Part shown: positions 1 to 8,951 of the stretch, one piece after another
Layout: every line of letters starts with the position of its first letter
How positions within the stretch are numbered: the first letter of the stretch is position 1
Source of the DNA: Alphaproteobacteria bacterium
GTDB taxonomy: Bacteria > Pseudomonadota > Alphaproteobacteria > SHVW01
Length of the DNA: 34,214 nt
Assembly (NCBI GenBank): GCA_009694085.1
Contig: SHVW01000018.1
Coordinates: 1-34,214, forward strand
Reading direction: 5' to 3'
Translations under genes and position numbers: made by a program
Notes under the pieces: generated by a model
Database searches by the model: none
Seen by the model: the letters and a program-made list of their open reading frames with translations, nothing else
What the model was told of the DNA's origin: nothing

Positions 1-445
1 TGACGATGCGCCCGAAACGGCCGCCGTCAACAGCCTGGCGGAGAAACCGCATGGCCGGGTTATACCGGTTTTGTTTGACCACAGCGCAGATCACGCCATG
101 TTTCTTGGCCGCAGCGGCCAATTTTTCCGCATCCTCGAGAACGAGTGTAACCGGTTTCTCGACGACGACATTGACACCCTGTTCCACCAGGGCAAGCGCG
201 TGGGCTGCGTGGTTGCCCGATTCGGTCATGATGCAAACCAAATTCGGCTTAGCGCGAACCAGGCCATCGATGCCATCGACGATGTCGGCACCGAAAGCCT
301 GAGCGAACCGATCTGTACGCGCACCGACCAGATCGGCGACCGCCGTAACTTTGGCCACATCGCTCAGTTCATCGCGGAACACTTCCAGATAGCGTCCCGA
401 CACGCGCCCGCATCCGAGCAATCCGATGCGTACCAGATTGGTCAA
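1..445 (-). CDS. Gfo/Idh/MocA family oxidoreductase, N-terminal part (truncated by window edge)
   Basis: Reverse-strand translation from TTG at 445: (M)TNLVRIGLLGCGRVSGRYLEVF...ADIVDGIDGLVRAKPNLVCIMTESGNHAAHALALVEQGVNVVVEKPVTL; Rossmann GxGxxG and the EKP motif typical of the family. Absent from the ORF track because it runs off the window. Confidence 0.85.
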   Translation of the reverse strand, partial: MTNLVRIGLLGCGRVSGRYLEVFRDELSDVAKVTAVADLVGARTDRFAQAFGADIVDGIDGLVRAKPNLVCIMTESGNHAAHALALVEQGVNVVVEKPVTLVLEDAEKLAAAAKKHGVICAVVKQNRYNPAMRFLRQAVDGGRFGRIV

Positions 446-538
446 GACAAATACTCCAACAGCCGCGATAGGGTTCAGTGGCGAGCGCTAGGCTTACCCT
501 CTCTAGCACGGAGGTCCAAGCGGAAACCGCAGTGAAAC

Positions 539-2575
539 TCAGGCCCGGTCTCGAGCGTAAACGTTGATTTGGCTCGCAACCCAATATTTGCGAGGCGCTA
601 CTAACGCAAGCGGACCTGCTGCGGCGATAGGATCGCCCGGCCGTAAACTCTCAATCAACCGGTAGCCCGCCCGTGCGAAATGATCGGGAGAGTTAGCGCG
701 CCCGTTCCATAAATCCCAGCTACTCGTCACCGTCGTCTCCAGAATACGGCGGGGTTCAAGCCGAGCCGCGATGGACAAACAGCGGTCGAGATCGGCATCG
801 TCAAAACAACCGGTCACCACGAACATAGTGAGCAGATCGATCGAGCCGTGGCGAGCGCGAAAACTCGCCACATCCCAATCGAGTGCATCGGCCTGAAAGA
901 ATTGCGCTGGCGCGCATCCTCCCACTACGGGAGTGGCTGTCGAGGACAGCATCATACGGGTCGCTTCGACTCTCGCATTATGAAAGTCGCACCCAAATAG
1001 ATCGGATGCCTTGATGCCACACTCGTCTCGAAGATAGCGTAGCCATTGTCCAAAGCCACAACCCAGGTCAAAAACACGAACGGGAGCAGGGCCAAGCTGC
1101 GCGACTTGCCTGCGCAGAACTTCGCGCGCCAGATTCGGCGTGGCGTGCCAATTTGCATAAAGGTCCGCGAGCGCCCGCGCTCCACGCGTCGCGGCAAAGA
1201 CCGGATCTTCACGCCACGACTCGTCCGGTCTCTTTTTTTTCTGACGCGCCGCGACCCAGAAGTGAAAAAACGGATTCATCACATGCCAAGCCGCGTGACC
1301 GGCATCGATTCCCGTTCCAACAACGCTGTCATACTTCGCGTCGATGGGGCGGCCTTCGGCGAGGTGCTTGCTGTAGCAGCGGAGCGCGTCGACCGGGCGC
1401 GATTGAAGCAAAAACTCGATGCCGCGATCCAGTTCGCTGCTAGGATCGGTAGCTAGGGTTGTGAGAAAGGCGTGGGTCTCCGGGCGATCGCACACTAGGT
1501 TCAACGGCGTCATCGACGCGGCGCTAGCCGTGCAGAGTTCGATCGTTCCGGAAAGTGCAGCCGCAATGCCATCGCGCGCGACCAGCGCGGTGAATAGCCG
1601 ATCCAATGGGTAGAAATTCGCCTTCCACCGAAATGTGGCTCCATCAATACGCGATGCACGACACCAGGCATCGAGCGACTCGATTGGGCGCTGTAATATC
1701 GCGAGACAATGAGCGCGCAAGACATGCGTATGGGCATGGTCAGGTCTTCGTTGGGCGGCCGCATCAAGGTGTACTAATGCTCGGTCTGCTCGGTCAATTC
1801 GCAGATGGGCCACGCCTAGCGTAAATTGCCTTTCTGCTTGGTCAGGTGCGAGTCGCAAGGCCGCTTCCAGAGGAAGCAGGGCATCGGCCGCCCGATTAAG
1901 GCGTATTAGAACCTGGCCGAGTGCGAATTGTACTTTGGCAGCACCCGGATTGGCCGTCGCAGCGGCCCGGAGTGGCTCCAGTGCCGCCTCATCTTTTCCA
2001 ATGCGAGCCAGCGCGGCGCCGAGCTGGGCCTGCACACGCCAACTATCTGGCTTGAGTCGTGCCGCCTCGGCGAGATGAGGAATCGCGTCTTCGATCCGGT
2101 CTAGCCGAAGCAGCGACTGGCCGCAGCCATACTGATAGGCCCAGTTGCCGGGCTCGCGCGCAATCGCCGCCGACCATGCCGCGCATGCCAGTTCATGCCG
2201 ATTGTCGGCCGCCAACGCCGCGCCGAGTCCGCTCCAAGATCGCGCCGCGCCGGGATCGAGTGCCGTGGCCCGACCATAAGCGCCAGCCGCGACAGCGGCG
2301 TCGATTCCAAGCAGAGCTTTGCCAAGGGCGGCATGGGCAGCGGCGCGCGAGGGATCGAGCGCCTGCGCATGCAACAGCGCATCCGATGCTTCCCTGGGTC
2401 GGCCGGCATCCGATAAGGCCTGGCCGAGCAGATGAAAGGCCCCTGCATGGGCCGGCCCGATCAAAGCAGCCTCGCGCGCCAGTTCGATAGCTCTCGCGTA
2501 GTCGGCTTGCTGGAGTGCCGCGACCGCGCGTCGGAGCGCGTCCCCAAGCTTGCTGATCGGCGCCGACGCACTCAA
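539..2575 (-). CDS. TPR-repeat protein fused to C-terminal class I SAM-dependent methyltransferase
   Basis: Multiple 34-aa TPR-like repeats (e.g. AFHLLGQALSDAGRPREASDALLHAQALDPSRAAAHAALGKALL) followed by VRVFDLGCGFGQWLRYLRDECGIKASDLFGCDFHNARVEA (SAM-binding motif I). TTG start overlaps upstream stop (TTGA). Confidence 0.85.
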   Translation of the reverse strand: MSASAPISKLGDALRRAVAALQQADYARAIELAREAALIGPAHAGAFHLLGQALSDAGRPREASDALLHAQALDPSRAAAHAALGKALLGIDAAVAAGAYGRATALDPGAARSWSGLGAALAADNRHELACAAWSAAIAREPGNWAYQYGCGQSLLRLDRIEDAIPHLAEAARLKPDSWRVQAQLGAALARIGKDEAALEPLRAAATANPGAAKVQFALGQVLIRLNRAADALLPLEAALRLAPDQAERQFTLGVAHLRIDRADRALVHLDAAAQRRPDHAHTHVLRAHCLAILQRPIESLDAWCRASRIDGATFRWKANFYPLDRLFTALVARDGIAAALSGTIELCTASAASMTPLNLVCDRPETHAFLTTLATDPSSELDRGIEFLLQSRPVDALRCYSKHLAEGRPIDAKYDSVVGTGIDAGHAAWHVMNPFFHFWVAARQKKKRPDESWREDPVFAATRGARALADLYANWHATPNLAREVLRRQVAQLGPAPVRVFDLGCGFGQWLRYLRDECGIKASDLFGCDFHNARVEATRMMLSSTATPVVGGCAPAQFFQADALDWDVASFRARHGSIDLLTMFVVTGCFDDADLDRCLSIAARLEPRRILETTVTSSWDLWNGRANSPDHFARAGYRLIESLRPGDPIAAAGPLALVAPRKYWVASQINVYARDRA

Positions 2576-4218
2576 CCGCTCACCCGCTCATAGAGGTTAA
2601 GTTGGGCCGCCACCCAATACTTGTTGGGCAAAACTATATAAGGAGCGGTCTCCGCCGTCAGTGCCTCGCCAGGGTAAACGCGCTCGACCAAACGATACCC
2701 GGCACGGGCGAAATGTAATGCAGCATCTCGGCGGCCTCGGTTGGCACCCCAAACGTCAACCGGCGCCTGCTCAACAACATATGCCGGTCCAAGCTGTGCA
2801 ATGCGTGCCAAAACTCGATCCAGTTGAGAATCATCGAAAACACTGATGAAAGACATCATGAGGACAAGATTGGGGCGGCCATACGTGGCGACGAAAGCAT
2901 CGGGATCCCAGGATAATGCATCGCAGCCAAAAAAGTTGCCTGCTGAAACTTCAGCATGCCCCACATCCGGATCGGGTGACATTTCGACCAGCGCGCGCGC
3001 CATGTTGACCCTAGCATTATGAAAGTCGCATCCGAACAGATCGCGAATCGCCACACCGCAATCGTCGTGCAAATAGCGCAGCCAGTGACCGAAGCCGCAC
3101 CCCATGTCGAGCACGCGTAACGGCGCGGTCATTTTCGACACCCACTGCCTGACCTGCGCGCGCGCCAGGCTGGGTATCGTGATCCAGTCAAGATAGGCCT
3201 GCTCAAGCAGACGAGCGTTTTCCTGCTTGCCATAGGCATGCATCGTCCGCCAATGGTCTTGGACATCCACGGTACCGACAGGCATTGCCGCAGCTTGCTG
3301 CCAAGCGATGTAGAAGGGATTCATCGCATGCCAAAGCGGGTGGCCCGCATCGTTTCCCTGTTCGATGACGACTGCATACTTCTCAGCGGGTAATTGGCCG
3401 GCGATGACCAGGTCGGCAAAATAGCGAAGGGCGTCGAGCGGCCGGTCTTCCTCAAGCAGGCGCACGCCGGCATCGAAGGATGAAATGGGCTCGCTGCGAC
3501 AAGCGGCAGCTAGGGCCGCGCGCGTTTCGGCTGGCCGCCGGGGCACAATGCGGTCTGGCCAAGCCGGATTAATAGCCTGCCAAAACTGGATCGCAACCTC
3601 GCATGCCGCCCCTAGGCCGTCACGCTCGCGAATCGATTGCACAAGCTGCCGGGCGATGTAGAAATTGCCTTTCTCGCGCAGGAGGATGCCGGGGTCGAGT
3701 TCAAGCGCGCGACGCCAGGCTTCCACAGCGCCATCGTGGCGGTGGGCACGGCTAAATGCCAATGCAATGTTGTGGTGGGTTTGCCAAGTGTCGAGGCCGA
3801 GTTCAACAGCCTGCTCCAGAGATTTCGCAGCCTCAATCGGACGGCCGAGTTTGAGCTGAAGCAAGCCAAGATTATAGCGTAGGGTGGCATTGTCGGGTTC
3901 AAGCTCGACTGCGCGGCCGAACGCCGTTGCTGCCTCGGCCCGCCGTCCCATACGCGCGGCAGTCAGGCCGATCAACTTGTGGGTAAGCCAGCTTGCCGGT
4001 GCAAGCGCCGCCGACGCCAGCAACGGCAGCATGACCGTACCACTATCGCCCTTGAAAAATCGTGTCATTGCCAAATTGTAGCGGGCCGCACCGTTCGCCG
4101 GTTCGTTCATAATGTAATGCTGAAGCGTCGCCTCAGCCCGCGTCGCATCCTCGTTCAGAGTAGTGGCTCCCCCGACTGAAGCGATTGAAGCCATAACTCC
4201 AAATTGACCAGTTGCCAC
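2572..4218 (-). CDS. TPR-repeat protein fused to C-terminal class I SAM-dependent methyltransferase (paralogue of the adjacent gene)
   Basis: TPR-like repeats, then LRVLDMGCGFGHWLRYLHDDCGVAIRDLFGCDFHNARVN, near-identical in motif to the neighbour. Exact start uncertain: the annotated ORF overlaps the upstream gene by 64 nt. Confidence 0.83.
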   Translation of the reverse strand: MATGQFGVMASIASVGGATTLNEDATRAEATLQHYIMNEPANGAARYNLAMTRFFKGDSGTVMLPLLASAALAPASWLTHKLIGLTAARMGRRAEAATAFGRAVELEPDNATLRYNLGLLQLKLGRPIEAAKSLEQAVELGLDTWQTHHNIALAFSRAHRHDGAVEAWRRALELDPGILLREKGNFYIARQLVQSIRERDGLGAACEVAIQFWQAINPAWPDRIVPRRPAETRAALAAACRSEPISSFDAGVRLLEEDRPLDALRYFADLVIAGQLPAEKYAVVIEQGNDAGHPLWHAMNPFYIAWQQAAAMPVGTVDVQDHWRTMHAYGKQENARLLEQAYLDWITIPSLARAQVRQWVSKMTAPLRVLDMGCGFGHWLRYLHDDCGVAIRDLFGCDFHNARVNMARALVEMSPDPDVGHAEVSAGNFFGCDALSWDPDAFVATYGRPNLVLMMSFISVFDDSQLDRVLARIAQLGPAYVVEQAPVDVWGANRGRRDAALHFARAGYRLVERVYPGEALTAETAPYIVLPNKYWVAAQLNLYERVSG

Positions 4219-5981
4219 AGGAACATCATGTGATTGTCCCGGGTCTCGCCGCCCAGCACGATGCGGCGGTGTTCCAGTGCCAGGCGTTCCGCCTCGGCTA
4301 CGTTATAGATACCGCGCTCTGCAAACCGCTGGGAGCGGATCATGTCCATCAGCGGTGCAAACGACGCCTCGGCGAACCAGCGATGGGCCGGTGCATTCCA
4401 GCCGGTTTTGGCCACGCGGGTGCGCGTCTTCTCCGGCAGCACGCCTTTCATGGCGATGCGCAGGAAAGATTTCGTCACCCCGTCACGGATTTTCCACGCG
4501 GTCGGCACGCGCAGCATGAAGGAGACGAGCCGGTGATCGAGAAAAGGAAAGAAATCGTCCAAACCGATCGCCGCACTGTTGCGATCGCTCGCACGCAGGC
4601 AACAGGGCATGGTGTTGCGCGTCAACTCGTTGAGCGTGTGGCATTTGAGATAGCTGCGCAGCGGCCGCTCGAAATCGGGCCGAATCGCGCCGTGATCGAA
4701 ATAACCGGGATCGAGCGCGTGCCGATAGCGGTCCAACAACGACAGATTCGGACGGCATTGGCCGGGGCGAGCGGGGTCAGTCAGTTCCGCCATCATGCGC
4801 CGCGCCAGATCGCCGCTCTTGCGGAACACGGGGTGGTCGTGATGGCCGATCCATCGTTCGATTTCACGCGCGAGACGATCATGGTCGCCGGCCGCCAGAA
4901 GATCGGCGAAGAAGTAGAAAAAATAATCATACTCGCCGGCATGCTGCTCGTCGCCGCCGAGTCCGCCGAACAGCGCGTCAAAGCCTTCGCCACGGACACG
5001 TTGAGTTAGAAGATAGTGGGTCATCCAGGTGACGGTCGCGACGGGCTCGTCGTGGAAATCGACCATTTCGGCGACCAGCGCGAACAGATCGGGTTCGTCC
5101 ACCCGCACCGGCATCCAATCGGCAATACCGGCGTCGATGACGTCGCGAATTTCCCGGGTTTCGTCGTAGTACTCGTCGGAATAAACCGTCGAGACGGCGC
5201 GCGGTCTAGTGCCGGATAGACGATAGGCGGCGGTCACGACCGAAGAACTGTCGAGTCCGCCCGATAACATGAAGGCCGGCTGTGTTGATCGTTTAAGTCG
5301 GCGTGCGACTGCATCGGCGAATAGCGCCCTGTACTCTTCGGCCACACGCTCGACCGGTTCGGCGAACTCCTCGACCTCGGCAAAGCGCGCATAGGGTGCG
5401 ATCGTCACGGCGCCAGACCGACGAGACAGCATGTGACCGGGCGATACTTGATCGATGTCGGCGAAGGGCGAGCGCTGGGGATCGACATCGAAGAAGCGAT
5501 AATGGCCGGCGGCTACAGTGGCGACATAGTCCGGCCGGACCTCAGTCGTGACACCCGTTGCCGCGAACAGCGCGCGCGGCCGAGAAGCAAAGGCGAAAGG
5601 CCTCCCGGCGCGGGTATAGTAGAGCGGTCGCACGCCAAATCGATCGCGTGCGAGCGTGAGGTCGCCGGATCGGCAATCCTGAATCGCCAGGGCGAAATCG
5701 CCATTGAGCCGTGCCAACGTCGCTTCGACGCCGTAGCGTTCGAGGGCGCTGGCGATGCGCGCCGCATCGTTCGACCCGTCCGGCAAGTCCTCTGGATTAT
5801 AGATGGTACCGTCGAGCAGCACGATCCAGCCGGCGCCCTTGTGCATAGCTGCACGCGCATCGCCCGCCAGGGTCAACCCGTCCGGGCCGACCGCTCGAAC
5901 CGCAACCGGAATGGCGATGCGCGCGAGCAGGTCATCCGCGCTAACCCCTGGCGGCCCAACCGATCCCGCTATGCGTGCCAT
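4155..5981 (-). CDS. Asparagine synthetase-like protein with degenerate class II glutamine amidotransferase domain
   Basis: Synthetase P-loop FMLSGGLDSSSVV and C-terminal FPFLDHRLVSFMLRVPTAWKIRDGVTKSFLRIAM; N-terminus MARIAGSVGPPG aligns with canonical MCGIAG but lacks Cys. Start at 5981 chosen over the track's 6041, which runs into the upstream gene. Confidence 0.88.
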   Translation of the reverse strand: MARIAGSVGPPGVSADDLLARIAIPVAVRAVGPDGLTLAGDARAAMHKGAGWIVLLDGTIYNPEDLPDGSNDAARIASALERYGVEATLARLNGDFALAIQDCRSGDLTLARDRFGVRPLYYTRAGRPFAFASRPRALFAATGVTTEVRPDYVATVAAGHYRFFDVDPQRSPFADIDQVSPGHMLSRRSGAVTIAPYARFAEVEEFAEPVERVAEEYRALFADAVARRLKRSTQPAFMLSGGLDSSSVVTAAYRLSGTRPRAVSTVYSDEYYDETREIRDVIDAGIADWMPVRVDEPDLFALVAEMVDFHDEPVATVTWMTHYLLTQRVRGEGFDALFGGLGGDEQHAGEYDYFFYFFADLLAAGDHDRLAREIERWIGHHDHPVFRKSGDLARRMMAELTDPARPGQCRPNLSLLDRYRHALDPGYFDHGAIRPDFERPLRSYLKCHTLNELTRNTMPCCLRASDRNSAAIGLDDFFPFLDHRLVSFMLRVPTAWKIRDGVTKSFLRIAMKGVLPEKTRTRVAKTGWNAPAHRWFAEASFAPLMDMIRSQRFAERGIYNVAEAERLALEHRRIVLGGETRDNHMMFLWQLVNLELWLQSLQSGEPLL

Positions 5982-5994
5982 CCCTGCCCGCCGT

Positions 5995-6783
5995 TCACTT
6001 GACTGCGTAAACGATCCACATGGCCTGCATATAGCGGGCATAGCCGCGGCGCTCGGATTCCACGCGCGGTAGCTCGTAGGTCAGCTCACAGGGATCGACG
6101 GTCGCGCAGCCGCGGAGCAGGTCGGCATATTCCTCACGCGCAAAAAAATGAGCGAGGCCGATGGTTTCCAGGTCGAACTTATTGGCGACTTTGTCGGACT
6201 TGAGCCGAACCGTGCCGGGATCGTCGGCGAGTTGATGGGCACGCTGAGCGACGAAAGTGGAATGCCGCTGATTCAGCATATGACCGACGAATACGCCGCC
6301 GGGCTTGAGCACACGCACCACTTCGGCGAAGGCAGCCGCGCGGTCGGCGCGCGCGAGATGCTGGAACACGCAGGATTCGAGCACGCCGTCGAAGCTGTTA
6401 TCGGGGAAGGGCAGTGCGGTGGCCGAGCCGTGCTCCAAACGGCGCAAGCGATCTTGCAAGCCGCGGCGAGCGAAGGCCTGGCGCGCCAGATCGAGCGCGG
6501 TCGGCGAGATGTCGACACCGGATACCGCAATGCCGCGCTCGGCGAGCCAGACCAGGTTCGGCGCCGCCCCGCAACCCACTTCCATGAAGCTGAGTCGGCC
6601 GTAGTCCTTGGGCTCGATCCGACCGCGCAAATGGTGAGACACGGTGCGCACCAACGCTTCCACCGGTGCGGTGTTGTAAGCCGCGGCAGTCACCTGATCC
6701 TGGAAGGAAGTGTCCCAAGTTTGCTGCATCGCCTGGGCGCGCGTGTGGGCGTCGCCGGCTGCGGTTTCTGGCGCCTGCGTCAC
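5995..6783 (-). CDS. Class I SAM-dependent methyltransferase (Methyltransf_11-like)
   Basis: LSFMEVGCGAAPNLVWLAERGIAVSGVDISPTALDLARQ, ALPFPDNSFDGVLESCVFQHL, VRVLKPGGVFVGHML. GTG start at 6783 overlaps upstream TGA (GTGA). Confidence 0.88.
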   Translation of the reverse strand: MTQAPETAAGDAHTRAQAMQQTWDTSFQDQVTAAAYNTAPVEALVRTVSHHLRGRIEPKDYGRLSFMEVGCGAAPNLVWLAERGIAVSGVDISPTALDLARQAFARRGLQDRLRRLEHGSATALPFPDNSFDGVLESCVFQHLARADRAAAFAEVVRVLKPGGVFVGHMLNQRHSTFVAQRAHQLADDPGTVRLKSDKVANKFDLETIGLAHFFAREEYADLLRGCATVDPCELTYELPRVESERRGYARYMQAMWIVYAVK

Positions 6784-7145
6784 GATGCGTTCGTCAGATT
6801 GAGCGTATCGCCATCGAGCCAAGCGATCACGCGCATGGATTGGGCGGCGATGTAAGCCTCAAATTCGGCCATGCGATCCTCCTCGACCAGCAGCAGATAG
6901 CGCCGTTCGCCGCTGGCGACAAGGGCGGAACGCAACCCGAACTGCCGAAGCCGGCCGTTGAGCGAGGGTGTGGCGTAATAACCCCAGGATTTACGCACGA
7001 TGTCGTATTCGTGGCCGCCAGAGGCGGTCAGCGTGATCTGCTCATCCGCCGCAAGCTCGATATCGGCAACATGGGACAGGTGAATCTCGCGCCCTTTGTG
7101 GCCGACGGCGAAACGGCGGGGCGGGGTCCGCTCCTTCAGCTTCAT
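6780..7145 (-). CDS. Conserved-looking small hypothetical protein (121 aa)
   Basis: ORF bounded by ATGA/GTGA overlaps with both neighbours, arguing it is real; no motif recognised. Confidence 0.7.
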   Translation of the reverse strand: MKLKERTPPRRFAVGHKGREIHLSHVADIELAADEQITLTASGGHEYDIVRKSWGYYATPSLNGRLRQFGLRSALVASGERRYLLLVEEDRMAEFEAYIAAQSMRVIAWLDGDTLNLTNAS

Positions 7146-7852
7146 CGCTGTCCCTCCTGCCAGGCGCGCGCCAACGCCACGATGCGGTCGAGGTTGGCGC
7201 TTGCCAGATCGGTGCCGAGCCGTCCGGCGATCCAGGCCGCCCGCGCCAAATCGTCTGGCGTATCGACGGTCAGACCGACCCCACTATAGCGATCATCCCC
7301 GACCGTCACATTAGCGATGCGGAACCGATCCGCGTGCGCGTAGATGTAGCGCGTAACGTGCTCCCGGTCCCCGCCATCGTCGGTCAACGCCAGCATGCGG
7401 TCGAGCGCTTCGGTCGCCAAGACCTCGACGCTGACTCCGGGCGGGTAGCTGCGCGGAAATACATTGGTCGCCAAATCTACATCACCTTGGCGAAAACGCG
7501 CGATGACAGCACCAATCACAGCGGGATCGATGAACGGGCTATCCGCGCTGATCCGCACGATCGCCTGGAGCCGGCGCGCGAGCGCACAATCATGGGCGCG
7601 CCGGGCGACATCGTCGAGGGCGCCACGAAATACGTCTACGCCCTCGGATTTTGCGAAAGCGGCGATCGGGTCGTCGAGCGTTCGGTCGGAGGTGGCAACC
7701 ACGATGGGCGGCGAGCCCACAACCCGGCGCAAGCGGTCGATGACCCGGCCCAAAATGGGGCAGCCGGCCAGAGGGGTCATGGTCTTGCCCGGAAGCCGGC
7801 GCGAATCCAGTCGCGCAAATACAAGTATGGCGAGGTTCGGGTCGGCGCTCAC
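7142..7852 (-). CDS. SpsF-like cytidylyltransferase (glycosyl/acylneuraminate cytidylyltransferase family)
   Basis: LAILVFARLDSRRLPGKTMTPLAGCPILGRVIDRLRRV nucleotidyltransferase signature; RISADSPFIDPAVI; VDTPDDLARA. GTG start at 7852 overlaps upstream stop (GTGA); the longer 464-aa track ORF is an out-of-frame extension into the next gene. Confidence 0.87.
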   Translation of the reverse strand: MSADPNLAILVFARLDSRRLPGKTMTPLAGCPILGRVIDRLRRVVGSPPIVVATSDRTLDDPIAAFAKSEGVDVFRGALDDVARRAHDCALARRLQAIVRISADSPFIDPAVIGAVIARFRQGDVDLATNVFPRSYPPGVSVEVLATEALDRMLALTDDGGDREHVTRYIYAHADRFRIANVTVGDDRYSGVGLTVDTPDDLARAAWIAGRLGTDLASANLDRIVALARAWQEGQR

Positions 7853-8922
7853 GCGTTCTTGCCGACAACCCGCCGCCACTCCTCGACATACCACTCGCAG
7901 TATTTGCGATAGCCCTTTTCGAGCGGCCATTTCGGAATGAAGCCCAGCACGTCGCGGGCGCGGTCCATCGACAGCGTGCCGCGCACTGGCTTGTCGAGCG
8001 CGCGCGGACGCTCTTCCAAAATCGCGTTTGGCACGATGTCCTTCACGATGGCGGCAAGGTCCGCAATCGTGCGCGCATTGCCGAATGTCATGTTGAAAGT
8101 ATTCGACAAGCCCTGGCCATTTTGAAGCGCCAATGCGCGCACCATGCCCTCGACCAGATCGTCGATATAGGTGAAGTCGAGCCGCCCATCGCCGCCGCCT
8201 TCCAACAATAGCGGCCGTCCGGCCAGAGCGTTCTCCACGAAGGCCTGACTGACGCGGCGGCTGACGCAGCGCTCGCCGTAGAGCGCGCTCGGCCGGATGA
8301 TCGACACGCCAAGACCGTATTGGTGGCAGTAGTCGCGCAGCAAACGCTCGCCCATGTATTTGGCGTTCGCGTAGATACCGCGCGGGCTCGGACGCGTGTT
8401 CTCGTCGACGCTCGCCCCCTCGAAATCGCCATAGACCGTGCTCGACGACATGAACATGATCAGGTTGACCTGATCGTGAGTCAGCCGGCAAAGCTCGATG
8501 ACATTGCGCAACGTAACGAGTTGCAGATCGAAGCACAGACCCGGATCCTTGCGCGCATCGACCGCACTGGCGATAGCCGACATGTGGACCACCTTGGTCG
8601 GCTTGAACTCGTCGAAGGCACGGGCGAGATCGGAGAAATTGCGCGCATCGACATTTTTCAGCTTCACGCCGGCATCGCGCATCATCTCGACGCGGCTGCT
8701 GAGAAAATGCAGGTTGAGCCGGCGTTTCACCTGGTCGCCGCGATCGTGATAGGCGTTGTCGACCAGATGGTTGACCATCATGTTGTCGAGCACGCTGGTT
8801 TCCACGCCCAGCCGGCGCAGTTCGAGTGCCACATTATGGCCGATGAAACCGGCGCCGCCGACCAGCATGACGCGCTGGCCTTGAAGCTTGCGCGCAACGG
8901 TCTGATAGGGAATATCCGCCAT
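7849..8922 (-). CDS. NAD-dependent epimerase/dehydratase (extended SDR)
   Basis: VMLVGGAGFIGHNVALELRRLG nucleotide-binding motif; SSSTVYGDF and YANAKYMGERL (YxxxK); LDFTYIDDLVEGMVRAL. Confidence 0.9.
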   Translation of the reverse strand: MADIPYQTVARKLQGQRVMLVGGAGFIGHNVALELRRLGVETSVLDNMMVNHLVDNAYHDRGDQVKRRLNLHFLSSRVEMMRDAGVKLKNVDARNFSDLARAFDEFKPTKVVHMSAIASAVDARKDPGLCFDLQLVTLRNVIELCRLTHDQVNLIMFMSSSTVYGDFEGASVDENTRPSPRGIYANAKYMGERLLRDYCHQYGLGVSIIRPSALYGERCVSRRVSQAFVENALAGRPLLLEGGGDGRLDFTYIDDLVEGMVRALALQNGQGLSNTFNMTFGNARTIADLAAIVKDIVPNAILEERPRALDKPVRGTLSMDRARDVLGFIPKWPLEKGYRKYCEWYVEEWRRVVGKNA

Positions 8923-8951
8923 TACCTTCGGTCCTCTATTCTTCTGTTTGC

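Noticed and set aside
446-538. Possible terminator or promoter in the gap upstream of the last Gfo/Idh gene
   Set aside because: No convincing stem-loop plus T-tract or paired -35/-10 could be seen.
4212-5009. 265-aa plus-strand ORF opposite the AsnB-like gene
   Set aside because: Antisense shadow of a convincingly conserved minus-strand CDS; no motif.
7853-8536. N-terminal part of the 464-aa track ORF as a fusion to the cytidylyltransferase
   Set aside because: Arg/Gly/Ala-rich out-of-frame reading of the SDR gene; the true start is the GTG at 7852 in a GTGA overlap.
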